Source: Paralvinella palmiformis
Taxonomy: Eukaryota; Annelida; Polychaeta; Terebellida; Alvinellidae
NCBI GenBank assembly: GCA_025642065.1
Contig: JAODUP010000359.1
Span: 186,001-250,000 of the forward strand
Length of the DNA stretch: 64,000 nucleotides
Direction of reading: 5' to 3'
Part shown: positions 28,548 through 41,431 of the stretch, one piece after another
How the letters are laid out: every line of letters begins with the position of its first letter
Numbering within the stretch: the stretch's first letter is position 1
Notes under the pieces: generated by a model
What the model was told of the DNA's origin: nothing
The model's input: only the letters and a program-made list of their open reading frames with translations
Database searches by the model: none
Made by a program: the position numbers and the translations under genes

Positions 28548-31021
28548 TATAGAGTGTGTGTTATATGTTTGGGGACATATGTTGGCATTAGATAGACCCA
28601 TGCTATTCTTCAACAATTTGTATTCTGATAAACATGCATCATACAAACAAAATAATACATACATGAATACATACAGACGTGTGGAGTTGACTTACGGTGC
28701 AATGGTTAGTTTATTGTGCTGCAAACCGGCAGTTTGCAGATTAGAATCCAACAGATACCTGTGTAAAGGGGACATTTTCTTAAGCAGTCAGCCTTCAACC
28801 CAGATGTTCCAGGTGTGACTAGAGCTACAGTTAAACAAGTCAACTCAACGTGTGTGTGTGTGTGTGTGTGTGTTTGTGTGTGTGTGAACTAACACAGCTA
28901 TAAGGAATGCTGATATCAGACCAAGAAACTGTCTGGATATTTTGGAAACGAAATTCAAGAAATCTGCTGTACGTTCCTATGAAAATATATAAATTAGTGG
29001 GTGGGTGGGTACCTGGGTCAATGAGTGAGTGGTTGGATGGGTGTGTTTTTATGGAAAATGGGGTGGATGATGGTATGGACTGACTGTTTGACAGATTGTT
29101 AGATGGATGGACAAATGATTGGATTATTTATTATTCAGGATGGATGGATGGACGGATGGATGGATGGACAAATACATTGTTGTAATATCAGCTGGACACA
29201 CACCTGTCTATCTAACCTAACTGGACGACAAAACTAATGACTCAGTTTGAAATGAAATACAACTCTCATCAACAAGAGTGTTCTCCCAGGTGCTGATTAA
29301 AGCATGCCCACTTGAATTCAGTAGACAGCAGCCGCATCGATCTTCTTATGGTGTTTTTGGTATCAATGGCTTCAATGATCCTGGCATGTTAAATGTGGGT
29401 AGGCTGCACAAGGTGGATAAATATGAAAACAAGTATATTAAAATAAAATGTAAATGTTTAGTTGCTACTTAACATACTCAATCTTGTCCATATTATAGTC
29501 GACACAAACACTAGTATGACTTTATGGATTTAACACATATAACTTGTTTGTACAATTCTGTTGATTGTCAAGTTATAACACAGGCTATATATGATAGATG
29601 AACCGTCATATTATAATGTTTCTAATTCATTTGTCTGTATTCATGGCAAAATATAATCATTATTTACTCTCCGGTGTACAAACTGAAACACCTGGTAAAC
29701 TGGTACAATGTAAGATCCACCACCTGATTGGCATTATTTACATGGGTTTTGCAACCTTCAACAACGCTTGCCAAAACTCAGTGATTATTGGTTATAGTTT
29801 AATAATGCATCAGGTAAAGCCACAGACCATTACTTCTATCACATATTACCAATATTTCTGATTCAAACACTGGGAATGAATAAACTTTGGTGATGGCATT
29901 CACGGGTGATGTATTACATACTGCTGAAAACGTTATAAAAAACATTACCTACATTTATAGTTTTGCATTCTGCTCACATCAAACCATAAATATTTATTTT
30001 ATGGTGACTATATACATGTATGTTATCATGTCGGGTATTAAAACTGGCAGAAACTATTTGGTCAACACTTGAAAATGAGGACTTGTGTACATATTACCCA
30101 TTCTAAAGTATGCCATATCCTCAATTATGTTGCTATAGGTTTCGTCTTATACTTTAAAGGCTAAAGGTATCCCTATTTTCTGGCTATTTTGGTGTGTAGG
30201 AATCTCAATAAGTGCGTAGGTCGTGAAATAGGCAGCAACATTAAGTAGCTAATTGGCCATTTAAGGGAATCATTGTACAAACCTTTGCTCAGTTAGATCT
30301 GGATTTACTAATGGCTTTTCCAGAGGTTTAGCAATATCTGACATATTCAGTTTCTTGTCTCCAGGTTCAAAAATAACTAACAAAAAAGTTTGTATTTAGC
30401 TGTTTAGGTCTATTAGGCTCTTGTGGGGCTGGGTCACGGCCGAACTGATATCGGGATCAGATGCACTCAATACTAGATCACGGATCAGTGAGCATGATCT
30501 GATGGCAACTTGTCTGTCAGTTCCAGCCAAATACTGTAATCTTGTAGTGTAATCTGATTGTGAACAGATGTGGGTGTGGATCAGTAGGAGATCCGATGAG
30601 CAGAGATTGGTATATATGATATGTCTCGGTGAGTACAGATCGACTAACAGTAAAAGGTCAGATCGGTTGAGTTGTTTCACTGGGATAAGTCTGTTAATAT
30701 ATGAGGGTTTAATTAGCATAAACGTTTTGTTAACCTATGGAAATGAAAACAGATTTTGATTCTACAGATAAAGATTTATTAAAATTACACATTAGTTTTC
30801 AATGAGGGATCTTTCTTTAGCGCCTTTTCACTCTACATCCAACGGACAACTTAAACACCATTTCTGTCTTCTGATCTCCAGCTTACCACTTGATTATTAA
30901 GTGTTGCCTACACTTTATTCAGAGCTCATTCATATTTGTTGAAAATCATTTCTACCAAGGGCACCATAATTTGCACTGAAATACTGGATGTTTTAGCTGG
31001 GTTTTTTTTTTAAATTGTACT

Positions 31022-31085
<64 letters not shown>

Positions 31086-34000
31086 ATAATTTTTTGCGTT
31101 TAATATCATCCAATAATTCATTTGGTAGAATTCCACTATTTACAGAGTATAACAGTTCCGGACATAGCTTGCCATCTGTGGGTTCAGTGTCAAGCTGACA
31201 TGACCAGGCTATCAACCGCTGCTGAACACTAGTTGACATTTACACATGCTGGCATGAGCAGTCTGAGTTCGCCAACAGCGTTCATTATTTAGCATTGTTA
31301 CCAGAGACTAAGTGCGGATCCCGGAGGGTTTACGACGGTTAGATTTAGCGTGCACGTCTCCAGTCCCGTTATGAAATATCTCGGTTACGACCTAAGCTTC
31401 GGCCCTTTAAACTTTTCTGCGGTGGAAGAAGAGATCATCCTCGAAGCGAGACCTCGCCAAGGATAATATTTTGGTTGCCTGTGATTTATCTCCTGCTGGT
31501 GGCTCCTCCGAGTGGACTGATTGATTAGCCGATGACGCTGTCCAGTTTAAATTAGCGCAGATACATTCATCTCGTGTAATCACCGCTTGCCATTCGGTTA
31601 AGTCCCGCTCGTTGTCATCTATGCTTATGGTCCGATGCTTTACCCCGCTGGTGGTAAAGCCGGCGAAGCTATCAGTGTCGTGTGTGGCAAGTTCAGTAAT
31701 TTTCCTAAGCGCTTCTTTCTATTAGCAGAGCTAACCGTTGTGGCCAGAGCTTCATTAATTAATTGGATGGTGGCAACGGAACGATTGGAAAGTGTTTAGC
31801 GCTTTGCCATCTTTATTCTGGATTCGGACTTTATAACGGCTGTCTGAATGGTACACCGACTTCTTGATCAATCTAAGCGCTATACGCTGTAGAAGACCAT
31901 TCAGAAATTGTTACAGTCCGGTCAGGACGTTACTGCACCAAGTCTTTCCTTAACAACTGGCACAGTTTGATTTTATCTGGGTGTGACTTGAATTGTTATC
32001 AGTCGATCTCCTACAACTACGATCTGAGTATCGTTGGCATTTGGATCCAGGCGTTGTGAGCAATTTGTTCTAATGACAATAATTGTACTAACAAAGGACA
32101 GGTGTCTTATTTATAGGCTTGTTGGGCTACTTCGATTTTTCCACACCTGGATCATCACTTGATTTAAGTAACCAAATTCTGTATTTAGTCCAGTGAATTA
32201 AGGTGTGTTTTGACATGTTTATTATTGCTACCTGTATAAATCAAGGCTCGTCCTTCAACTGCTTAAGTATAGTCATACAAAGAGTATTAGCTCAGGTGTG
32301 TGGCCAGTTTCTGAGCTAGCATAACACCGGCAGGCAGTATAATATATTAACACTATATGAAATATAGGTATCCTTCGTCACCACGCACGGCATACAAATG
32401 TATTTTGGGGGATTTATATTACAGTTGTCATTCTGCTCTCAGAATCCTCCAGGTGATCACCATTCATGAACTGTTTTACCTGGGAGCTACATTATAATGT
32501 ATCCATCAGGACTAAGAAGTCGTCATTACCTTAAATCCTGGATGGACGCCATATGATTGGCCTAAAAGTCCAACCTGTGCAAATTGCAAATCTCTATATG
32601 CAGTGGATCTGTGAATTTTGGTAATATTGCAGATTTTAAATATCTAAATCGTATCATTTAACTTGAAAAGGTCGAAGTAGGTATATTATTTGAAAGCAAA
32701 TAGGCAGAAGGAAGATTTGGTGGGTGCGTATGTTTGTTATAGTAATGATTATAATGATTTAATTTAACTTCTTTTTGTATAACTATTTACTAAAATTCAC
32801 ACTGAAAAATTAAGAAATATTGCATATTGTGCTATATCTATTTTTTATTATTATTATTATTATTGTTATTATTCACAATCCATGACAATAAATATATCTC
32901 GATTAATTCAGATCAGAGGTAATGTATATGGTCTTCTATAATTGCTGACAAACAGACGTGATCATCAATAAGTTTTATAGTAGCGCACTTGTTGGGTGAT
33001 ATATTGCAGTTTAAGTTATGTCGGGCATAGAGCTATAAATCCTTGTGAATATGGAATTTTGTGGTTTATTACGGCGTTGTGTTTAGTTGCTGTAGCTAGC
33101 TAATAGACTTCAGACTTGTTGTTATCCATTACAGTGCACCTGTCCATGTAATTGGAGATGTTTAAATCTGAAATACCATTACTGGCTCCTACCAAATGGT
33201 CTAGTCGGGTGTAGAGATTATGTTCAAGGCTGAAGCTTGTTATTGGTGTGAAGCGATGGCTGCCAAAGAAATTGCCATAGCCCGTAGGATGCCACCAATT
33301 CCCGCCTGGTTGTCATAGAATCTTGCCTGACATGGAGTTCCTCATTGATACTTCCCCTCAAAGTGGCCAGAGTAAATTTGGCGTGCAGGAATAGGGTTGC
33401 CGTCAAAAGGCAAATGGATGTGTCTTCTTTGATGTGGCTGTGGATATACTGCTAAGTGCTTTCCTCTTCTGTATATATAGAACTCCTTTCTTAGTACCAC
33501 ACCTGTGTCACTGCTGCGCCGTAGGATATGAGTGAAATATTGCAACGATTATGGATTATGTCTGTGGACCGTGGTGACCAACGTGTACTGAGTGAAGTGG
33601 CTGAGTTTACGCGATTCCATTGTGCAGCTGTTGAATATTGACAGTGAGATGATGGATCAGTTAGAGAAAATGCATGGTCCCATTCAGCGTGGTGTCAGTC
33701 CCTCGCATGATGAAGTGGTCCTCGTGATCTCTCAGTGTGGACAGATTGATGCTAAGCCGACATGTGATGGACCAATGAACAGCCCCACGCCCGTATTAGT
33801 TCAAATATGGCACATGCAACACGGGAATATCCCTTGGTACGATAACGCGATTTACATTAATCTCTGCAAGTTGAATCTGTATCCGTTTCTAAAAGCAAAC
33901 ACTCCCTGAGCTAATCATACGTTCTGTTGTTCAGAATCTACTAGCCCACAGCCGAGCACAAAGTGCAAGTGTCATTATGACAGAATTGGCCAGACACTCT

Positions 34001-35176
34001 TGGGTCATCAGGTTAGCGTCTCTTACAAGACACCTTTGACGTGGTCATTTACTGGATTGAGCAGATCGGGAGAGAGCAGACATAACGAATGTGGTAAATA
34101 AAATGAAATACACTTAGAGCAAGAGAAGAATTCATCTATTTTTTACTGGGTTCGGCACAGAGAAAATTATTGGGCTTTCCAGATTAGATTGCCCGTGCGT
34201 GCGTGCATGCGTGCGTGCAGTGATTGCCATCTACAGAAAGACGCCTGGGGACTGATTTTTGTATGAGTACTTTGAACCAGCCTTCCGTTGCGGGGCCCTA
34301 AAACATGGGATGCTTATGGAGCTGTTATTATTGGTGCCGAATATTGGTATCTGAAACCAGGCCCGATTTTAAAACCTGGTTGAACTATATATCTGTGCGT
34401 AGATGGAAATGCACACACACATACATACACACACACACACACACCGCCAGTCAGCCTAAGCTGTCTATTTGTCTTTTCATTATGTGTCACTGATGTGAAC
34501 CAGACTAGTATTGTAGAATTGCCGGGTGGCGAAGAAGAGGACTCATTTCCCTCTCAGCCTCTCTATATTAAGTTAGAACAGAAGGCTTACGAAGGGGCTA
34601 CACTAGCGCCACCGGTTGGTGCCGCGGAAGAATCAATCTGTGCACAGTTCGGTGAAGCAACGCCGATCCGTTATTGGATTTTATTCGCGCTTATTTTCAT
34701 CCCAAACCGTGATGGCCGCGGCGTGTACGGCAGCAGATTCGTATCGAGGTATTAGTAGAAATTCGCCCACGCACTTCTTCCTCCGACCAATCTTTATGGC
34801 AGTTCAACATGAATGGAATGGAATTGTTGGGGGGGGGGCGTTCTTCCAGTGCTGTGAGCTAAGCACCATTCTGCGTAACAACCAGTATAATTAGGCCATG
34901 TCCTTTATAGTAATTATCAGAATATGCATCGAAACTATCTTCTCCTGGTGATTAATTTAACACTCTGCCAGTGTTTAGTTTTCGAAACCCAATATGTGGA
35001 ATCTAAATCGTGACAGTGCTGCGACGACGGTCCTTCGATTTGAATTATGTTTTCTGTGAAATGTAAAGTGGCTTTTCTTTCGAGTAATGTGGTTTATTTC
35101 GCATGAAGTGAAATAGACAATAGAATAAAAATTGTTCCCCGTGTGACTAGTGAAGTGTGTGTGTGAGCGCGCCCGC

Positions 35177-35207
<31 letters not shown>

Positions 35208-38200
35208 TGTGATAACTGTCGTAATAAAGATGAAAATGGTAAGAGAATCAATCATTTAAGGGGTTGGGGGGATGCTGTATATTTATATGTCATCTGTTCG
35301 TTTGATATTGTCTCCGGTCTGATATTTTTTCGTGAACAGATGAAAGTTAATGCTCTCCGTTGTCATCATGAGCTGACATTAATTACAGTTGGGGGGGGGG
35401 GAAGGCTGTTGCTGCTGCTCTTTCATCGTATGCTGGTGTATATACATAATCCAGTCAGCCCATACACGGTACATCTGATTATTGTTGACAGAAAACAACG
35501 CTCGCTTACCTTACATGGCGGGATAGTGGAGCTCTCTGATTAAATGCTAATGTCAGTGATGCTTAGCCACAAAACGTTTTTGGCTCAGACTGACTGCAGC
35601 CTGTAATGGGTGGTAATTGAACGGGGCTTGTTTCGTATCGTGATGCTCACTTCCGTACTCGCATTTGATGCTGATTGGTTCAGATTAATTGTCTTACCTT
35701 GATAAGATTGTACCTGATGGATAATGGGAATATCAAAGCAGTCCGGATTGAAGAGAGCGTGCCGGCAAAGGTTGATAGTGGAACGAAACTACAGTTTGTT
35801 TTGGTAATGAGAGCGTTGCCTGGTTGTAGATTAATTAGTAGCCGAACAGTTATCGGCCCACATTTGATCGGGTACCTTACCGGATTCGGGCGATAAACAA
35901 GTTATCGATTATTTAAGTGTGGTGGAATTATTTGTGGCCTAAAAAAGTCATGAAAAGGTTACAATGTTGTTTGAGAAATGCGTTAACAGGGAAAAAGTCA
36001 ACCATCCAACCAACATCATCATCGTGTCTGCTTAAGGCACAAAAGCCTGCCCCATTTTCCATAGATCGAATGCACTAAATGATTCAGTGTTCTTTTTCAT
36101 CCGTGTTGGTGTAAGGTGCACGTTCCACCCGATGTCGGAAAGAAATTCTATTGGCTGTAATTACTGAACTGGATACACCGCAGCCAGGTCGAATTTATTT
36201 ATTACAAAATATCAGCCTACTGTAAATAATCAGAGGATGATTATACAAACTTAAATTATAAATGATGAAAGGAAACGAAACCGATTTATAAACGCTCTTG
36301 TATTATATTAGAATTCAAAATCGACGTTAAGGTTTAGGAATGAGAATTACTCTTCACATATAATTCTCAAAGATTTGATCAGCTTTGTTGCTATGGTACC
36401 TCATGACCTCTGGCAACATTTCATCTTATCACCCGGTTTCCATGGTAATTGTGACTCTCCGGCTCTTGCTGGGATACGTATAGTTTCATTCTGGGAAGAG
36501 AGAAGGCGGGGTCTCCATTAACTAGACGTCAGTTCGAGTTTACTAATGAAGCCAGCCCGATGGCAAACGGTGAAGAATGTCTGCTCGTTTATCATAAGAT
36601 ATGGCAGCATTCTTCTCCAGCCGTGTGGCTTCTGGCCACGTCTGACCACAACAGCGAGACAGCTGTCCATTTAGTACGGCCTGCCTCGGTGAGGGTGACA
36701 TCTTCACAGTGAAATGTCCGCTGGTCATTTATTTAATGACCAATCCCCCTGAATAAGATGGCGGCTTGATGTATCTAATGGGAAGGAAGACCTCCTTCCA
36801 CACTGGTACACTGATTAAGCTTGAATATTTCATGAAGACTGGAACGTCATCAGGATATATTCGACGAGTTTTTTTTTTCACTTGGCCATCCGGCTTGTGT
36901 ACAGTCTGGAAATTTCTTAGGGATGAATTCTTAAAACCACACTCCAATTTGTACAAGGCTGTAGTAAGTTTTGCTGGAAAGGCATGATCATTCAACAAAG
37001 AAAGTTTGCATGAAATACTGGCCTAATCTCACATAGCTGTTTGGCTATCTTGGTGTGTGTTTTTGTGTAACAGATAGCTTGGCATTAATTATTCCCATCA
37101 AATAACGGCGAAGATCCTCCTGAATATGTGTTTGATGGCAATTGATAGATAAAGCATCACTTTAGGACATCCGACTAGAGCATTGCCCTTCATTAATGTT
37201 TTACACCGTTTGCTTGTGGGGAAAATAGCACAATTAGCTCCGATGGATAACCCGCAGAATCCCCGAAGACCACTCCAGTTTCAGTTTTATTTTATTGGAC
37301 ACTGTGACTTGCTAAGTAAGGATGGCTCAGTGGACAAAGCTGTTAGGCACATTTCTTCAGCTTCCAAGTGCAACTCGCATTATTTATATTGAAAGCTCTT
37401 GTAGAAATCTTCAGAGCCTTCATTTCCCTGGGAAGTTAACCATCTCGGCCACGTATAACAGGTTGGTCCCGCACACTGCGGCTAAACAAAGCAATCATTC
37501 ACTCGCACAACCAGCTGCCATATGACGCAAGTCCACTCGGCTTTAGATGAGTGCCAGACAGAGGTAATGGACAATACTTGTGGAAAACCTTCATGTTCCT
37601 GAAGTTGCATCAGTAAACTTCAGTATCAGTCGGAGACATGTAGAAATATTTATGAAAAAAGTCACTGGTGGAAATGAGAATGCCGTCTGTCTGCGAAAAT
37701 GTTTGGGAGCATCTAGTATTCCATAGGACTGAATACCATCCACAGCTATGTGATAAACAGATCTGTAGACCAGTTTGTCTTCACTGTTCTGATCGTTGTG
37801 GTGTTTGTTGGTCCTTTGGGTGGTTGGGTTGTATGGAGCAGCTTCTAGTTGATCAGTTCCATGTCTCAGTGGGTAGCACATCTGTTTTAATACCATATGT
37901 ATTCACCAGGGGACATTACAGTTTGTTTGATGTCCAGACTCTTCAGTAAGATAGGTGTTATTGTTGTCGGTGCACCAGTCTGGCCAGCGTTTATTTAGAT
38001 ATCCTAATTTGTAATTTTTGTGTGCTTTTACCATAATGACTTTTGACAGTGTCGCAGAGTTTTAACTACAAATTTGTATTTTGCAGAGGGATTGTCCCAA
38101 TGGCCAGCTCTCGCGAAAGAAGTTCCTGGAGGTGTACTCAAGCTTCTTTCCACAAGGCAATGCAGAGAAATTCTGTGAACATGTTTTCCGAACATTTGAC

Positions 38201-38683
38201 TCGGACAACAGTGGCAAGATAGACTTCAAAGAGTTTTTGTTGGCCATTAACATCACGTCAGCGGGAAAGCCAGAGCAAAAACTTGAATGGGCATTTGCAA
38301 TGTATGATGTGAATGGTGATGGGACAATAGAGCCAACGGAGATGATTGAAATAATACAGGTGAGTAGAGGCTTTGTAGGCAAGGTAAAGCGCACGTGTAA
38401 ATGTTGAAATTGCCAACAATGGTCAGTGACATTGACCGGTGTCCAGAGTTTGACGTAAACCACCACGTTGTCTACCTTTCAGGCCATCTACAACATGGTC
38501 GGGCCAGCACTGGCCGTTAATGATGCTGAAGACACCCCAGCCAAAAGAACGCAAGAAATATTCAGCAAGATGGACGAGAACAAGGATGGTGTCTTATCAA
38601 AGCCTGAATTTATCAAAGGCTGCATGTCTGACGAGTTCCTCTACCAGATGCTAACAGCAGACACAAACCCACCTGGCGAGTGA
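19363..38683 (+). CDS. Neuronal calcium sensor family EF-hand protein (NCS-2/CG7646-like), 3 coding exons
   Basis: Spliced coding sequence joins 19363-19470, 38087-38359 and 38483-38683, giving 193 residues, the usual NCS length. All junctions are phase 0 with GT-AG sites (gtaagt, ttgcag, gtgagt, tttcag). The protein starts MGGGTSKK, a myristoylation signal (Gly2, Ser6). EF-hand 1 is dead, as in the whole family (Cys39-Pro40). EF2 (74-85), EF3 (110-121) and EF4 (158-169) have intact loops starting with Asp and ending with Glu. By family knowledge it is a Ca2+/myristoyl switch that binds membranes and target proteins in neurons. The stretch [15 protein letters not shown] and the C-terminal part [15 protein letters not shown] resemble the invertebrate NCS-2/CG7646 group rather than frequenin or neurocalcin; that subgroup call is from memory of the family and less certain than the family itself. 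The start is the first ATG after an in-frame TAA at 19255, with a good context (caccATGG). The neighbour downstream is a second NCS gene in the same orientation. Confidence 0.93.
19471..38086 (+). other. Intron 1 of the NCS-2-like gene (18.6 kb), no supported gene inside
   Basis: The intron starts gtaagt and ends tttgcag. It contains a long (TA)n with a CACATACATA tail at 19586-19658, (TG)n at 26217-26253, 28850-28886 and 35155-35211, (TA)n at 28489-28540 and 31024-31084, GGAT/GGGT tetranucleotide tracts at about 28999-29170, (ATT)n near 32840-32872 and a diverged 75 bp tandem duplication at 21436-21585. Open frames of 80-105 codons occur (25060-25365 +, 33592-33909 +, 36729-36998 -) but match nothing I recognise. 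Several unique, GC-balanced stretches (for example 22.3-23.6, 26.4-27.5 and 31.1-32.1 kb) could hold regulatory DNA; this is only a guess from the lack of repeats. Confidence 0.85.
21436..21585. repeat. Diverged tandem duplication, period 75 bp
   Basis: ataaagtgattccagctaaa at 21436 and ataaagtcacttcggctaaa at 21511 begin two similar units. Both continue with a tctgt patch and ggtcacRtaggt. Divergence is moderate. Confidence 0.5.
38087..38359 (+). CDS. NCS-2-like gene, coding exon 2 (residues 37-127)
   Basis: The exon follows a pyrimidine-rich tract and ttgcag, and encodes 91 residues from RDCPNG through EF1, EF2 and EF3 to EIIQ. It ends at a gtgagt donor, phase 0. EF2 loop ligands are Asp74, Asp76, Ser78, Lys80 (backbone), Asp82 and Glu85. 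EF3 ligands are Asp110, Asn112, Asp114, Thr116, Glu118 and Glu121. Confidence 0.94.
38483..38683 (+). CDS. NCS-2-like gene, coding exon 3 (residues 128-193 and stop)
   Basis: The exon follows ctacctttcag and encodes 66 residues from AIYNMV to a C-terminus ending NPPGE, then TGA. EF4 loop is 158-169 (Asp158, Asn160, Asp162, Glu169). The short C-terminal tail after EF4 is typical of the family. Confidence 0.93.
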   Translation, partial: AIYNMVGPALAVNDAEDTPAKRTQEIFSKMDENKDGVLSKPEFIKGCMSDEFLYQMLTADTNPPGE

Positions 38684-41373
38684 ACGCGTTATCGTTGTCG
38701 TTGCTCCACCACCACCACTGTATCATGGCATCATTGACAAAAAACAATTGGCGTGTAATCGTTCGCATATCTTGTTTGTCTGTTTGTTTTTTTCACTGAA
38801 GTGGGCTGTCTTTTTGATCATATCGCTAGGGTGTTGACTTGAGGACAATGGCAACTGTTAGCCAGGAGCTGGGTATTCCAGCCTCTGTGTTGATAAGTCA
38901 TTGATAGGTAATATACCTGTTTGTTGAGTACTCTCATGAAATGGCAGGAAGTGCATGTTTGTGCGGGGCTGAGTTTGTCTTTGTGTACATACCTTGGTGC
39001 ATAAATACACCTATTCATCTGCCTGCACATTCATACGCACACACACACACACACATATATCCAAACATGGACTCACATGCACACACACATGATTTCACAA
39101 ACAAAGAAAGTTCTGATCATTATTTTGTGTAACTGATCTCAAGCACAAGGACATCATTTGTACTTCAATCTAGCTGTTGAATATATTTTTAGAACGTGTT
39201 AGGCAGTCACTCATACATCATGATGTATCTGTTTTGGACTGCTCATATGATGGATGTATTTATGTGTTTGAATTTAAAATTCAGTAACAATCTGATGAGC
39301 TGTACGCGTTTGTTTTGCTGGTAAGGATACTGGCAAGATTGCTACTGTTTTGTCTTGTTATGGATATGAATAACTGTAAAGTATCTCATTGTATACAGAC
39401 AGATGGATAGACGGCCAGACATAGAGGTATACACCCGCATACGCTGGAGCAGACACACACACAGACACACACACACGTGCAGACACACATTTACATCATC
39501 AAAAATTGTTATGTAGTATCAAGAGTATTGAAATCCCTGTCTGCTGTAGATATCTGATTTCATTATGATAAACATTACCATTACTATTTCTTGCTGGACA
39601 TTGTATTGCATACCCGTAACATCCCGACATCTGTTAGCTTAGCCATGAGTTGTGCTTTCTACGCGATCATTTCTTCTTAATTCCTCCTTCAGATGTGCGT
39701 TCTCACTGTGATACTGGCCCGATGTCCTCGTGTTACAATATCATTACTTAGCCATGCTGTTGTATCATTGCCTGGTGTGTGAGTCGGCTGAATTTTGATA
39801 TGACATTTATTGGTTTTGACAATTTATTGGGCAACATTGGATGATGGTGAGGTGTTTACCGGAGGCAAATAGAACGTGATCATTATGACGCCACGGCGTG
39901 GATGGCCGTTGTCCTGTTTGTGTTATCTTCGGCTGTAGGCAGCAGTCGATCAGATTTTCACTTCTTTTATTTGTATATAAAGACGTAGATGTTAATGTCG
40001 AGTCATCTGTGTGGTCGAAATCGGTCTGTAAGTACTCGTTTTAATCAGGAATGTCATTATTTCCTACATGGCGGCCTTTGTTGACAAAGGGCTCGTTCCA
40101 GTACGGCTGACATACACCTACTGCCGTCTGGTGAGTAACTGTAGTACTATGGGGCTAACGCCGTGAGTTGTAGCACGTCATGATGGCAGCCAGTTTCTGT
40201 TGTGACTGATTTAGCATTTGAACAATATTTGTTTTGCCTAGTACTTCGAAACGTGTGCAGTAAGAAGCGATTGTACTGTTTTCATTCGTGTCGGTTAGTG
40301 TGATACACTGGTTCGATGTCGGCCAGCCAAGTCCAGCCAATTAACTTCAAGCTAGGCCTCCAATTCCATTACTCACTTGCACACAGACTGGCAATGACTG
40401 ACAGTCTTGCACACCATATGGCCATACCGTAATGAGAGCAAGCTCTACCAGTGGTCTTCAAACCTGTAACAATTAACGGCTTCAATTAACATTCTCTTTT
40501 GTGCCCATTAAACATTAACGGCGTATGGAATGATGTCGTTTCATATTGTTTGGCCATCGGATAACAGTTACCGTGTACAGAGTCCTTGTTTGTCTGTTTT
40601 GTCATTTAGCTGTCTTATTCATTCCAGAACTCTGACAGTTTGTGTCGTCTGTCTCATTTGCAAATAAACATATCCTGCATAAATAACATCTTAGCTTGAA
40701 CCGAGTTTCACCTTTCGATGTCTCTTTATGTTGTTGGATGGCTGCGACCGATTACTAATAAATTATTCGTGCTCGGGTGAGTCTGATCTGAGAGGGTAAC
40801 AATTTCTTCTCACACCAAAAGATGAATACAAATAATAACATGGTGCATTTTCGGTAAGCAGGCAAGATTATTATTTGCTTCGTATAAATAGTACAGGTGG
40901 TGTGTTAGTCAGCTAAAGATACTAATTCACTTCAGTTTGGTATTTGTTTTCCAATTAACGAGGTGGTCTGGGGTTTTCCATGCAAATATCTCGCGCGTCA
41001 CCTGTGTTGGCAAGGAACACAGGTGGCATTTCAATTTTGGATCTGTTATATTTTTTCTTCTTCTTATTTTTAAACATGTACATTGTATTCTAGTCAATCG
41101 CGTATTACAAGGCATACTGTGTGTGTAATTGTTGATCAATCTTTGCATCCTTGCTTCTTACCTTTATGTATACATACATTCTTATTAAATCAATAAAGAA
41201 ATGAATAAAACAGTTTGCGTGTTTTGCTCGTGTTTTGTTCGCCGTAATCCTACCAATCCATCCCGGACAGACTTTTTTTATGATCCTCCAACACGACGGT
41301 TTGCTGTTCCTGTTGGGACTGTGTGTGTGTTCGATTTCAAAATAAGTCCACAAAAGTGTTGCATTTTGCCCAG
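38684..41373 (+). other. 3' UTR and intergenic DNA after the NCS-2-like gene
   Basis: The first part is probably 3' UTR. It contains short (CA)n blocks at about 39040-39095 and 39450-39490. No further EF-hand exon or other recognisable coding sequence is seen. Confidence 0.5.
40663..40668 (+). promoter_or_regulatory. Candidate polyadenylation signal of the NCS-2-like gene
   Basis: This is an AATAAA about 2.0 kb after the stop. I saw no earlier canonical AATAAA in a quick reading. A 2 kb 3' UTR is plausible for a neuronal gene but unproven. Confidence 0.3.
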
Positions 41374-41431
41374 AACTCGTTCAGTTCAAGCACGTGATAT
41401 ACGGTGCCTGTTTAACATCTTGGACCAACAG
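41374..41431 (+). other. Candidate non-coding exon upstream of Nca
   Basis: A 58-base segment lies between a good 3' splice site (ttgcattttgcccag) and a near-ideal 5' splice site (CAG/gtaagt). It sits 2.2 kb upstream of the Nca start on the same strand and would splice to the acceptor ttccag ending 43514. It may also be the 3' end of a longer first exon, since the frame 41201-41431 is open. It matches no known protein. Confidence 0.3.

Noticed and set aside
28999..29170. CRISPR-like regularly spaced repeats
   Set aside because: These are GGGT and GGAT tetranucleotide microsatellites in a eukaryotic genome, with no repeat-spacer pattern.
36729..36998. 89-codon minus-strand frame in intron 1 of the NCS-2-like gene
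   Set aside because: No recognisable motif, and the plus strand is open over the same stretch; it remains possible but unsupported.
37319..37390. tRNA-like gatggctcagtggacaaagc
   Set aside because: It resembles an A box, but no B box follows at the right distance.
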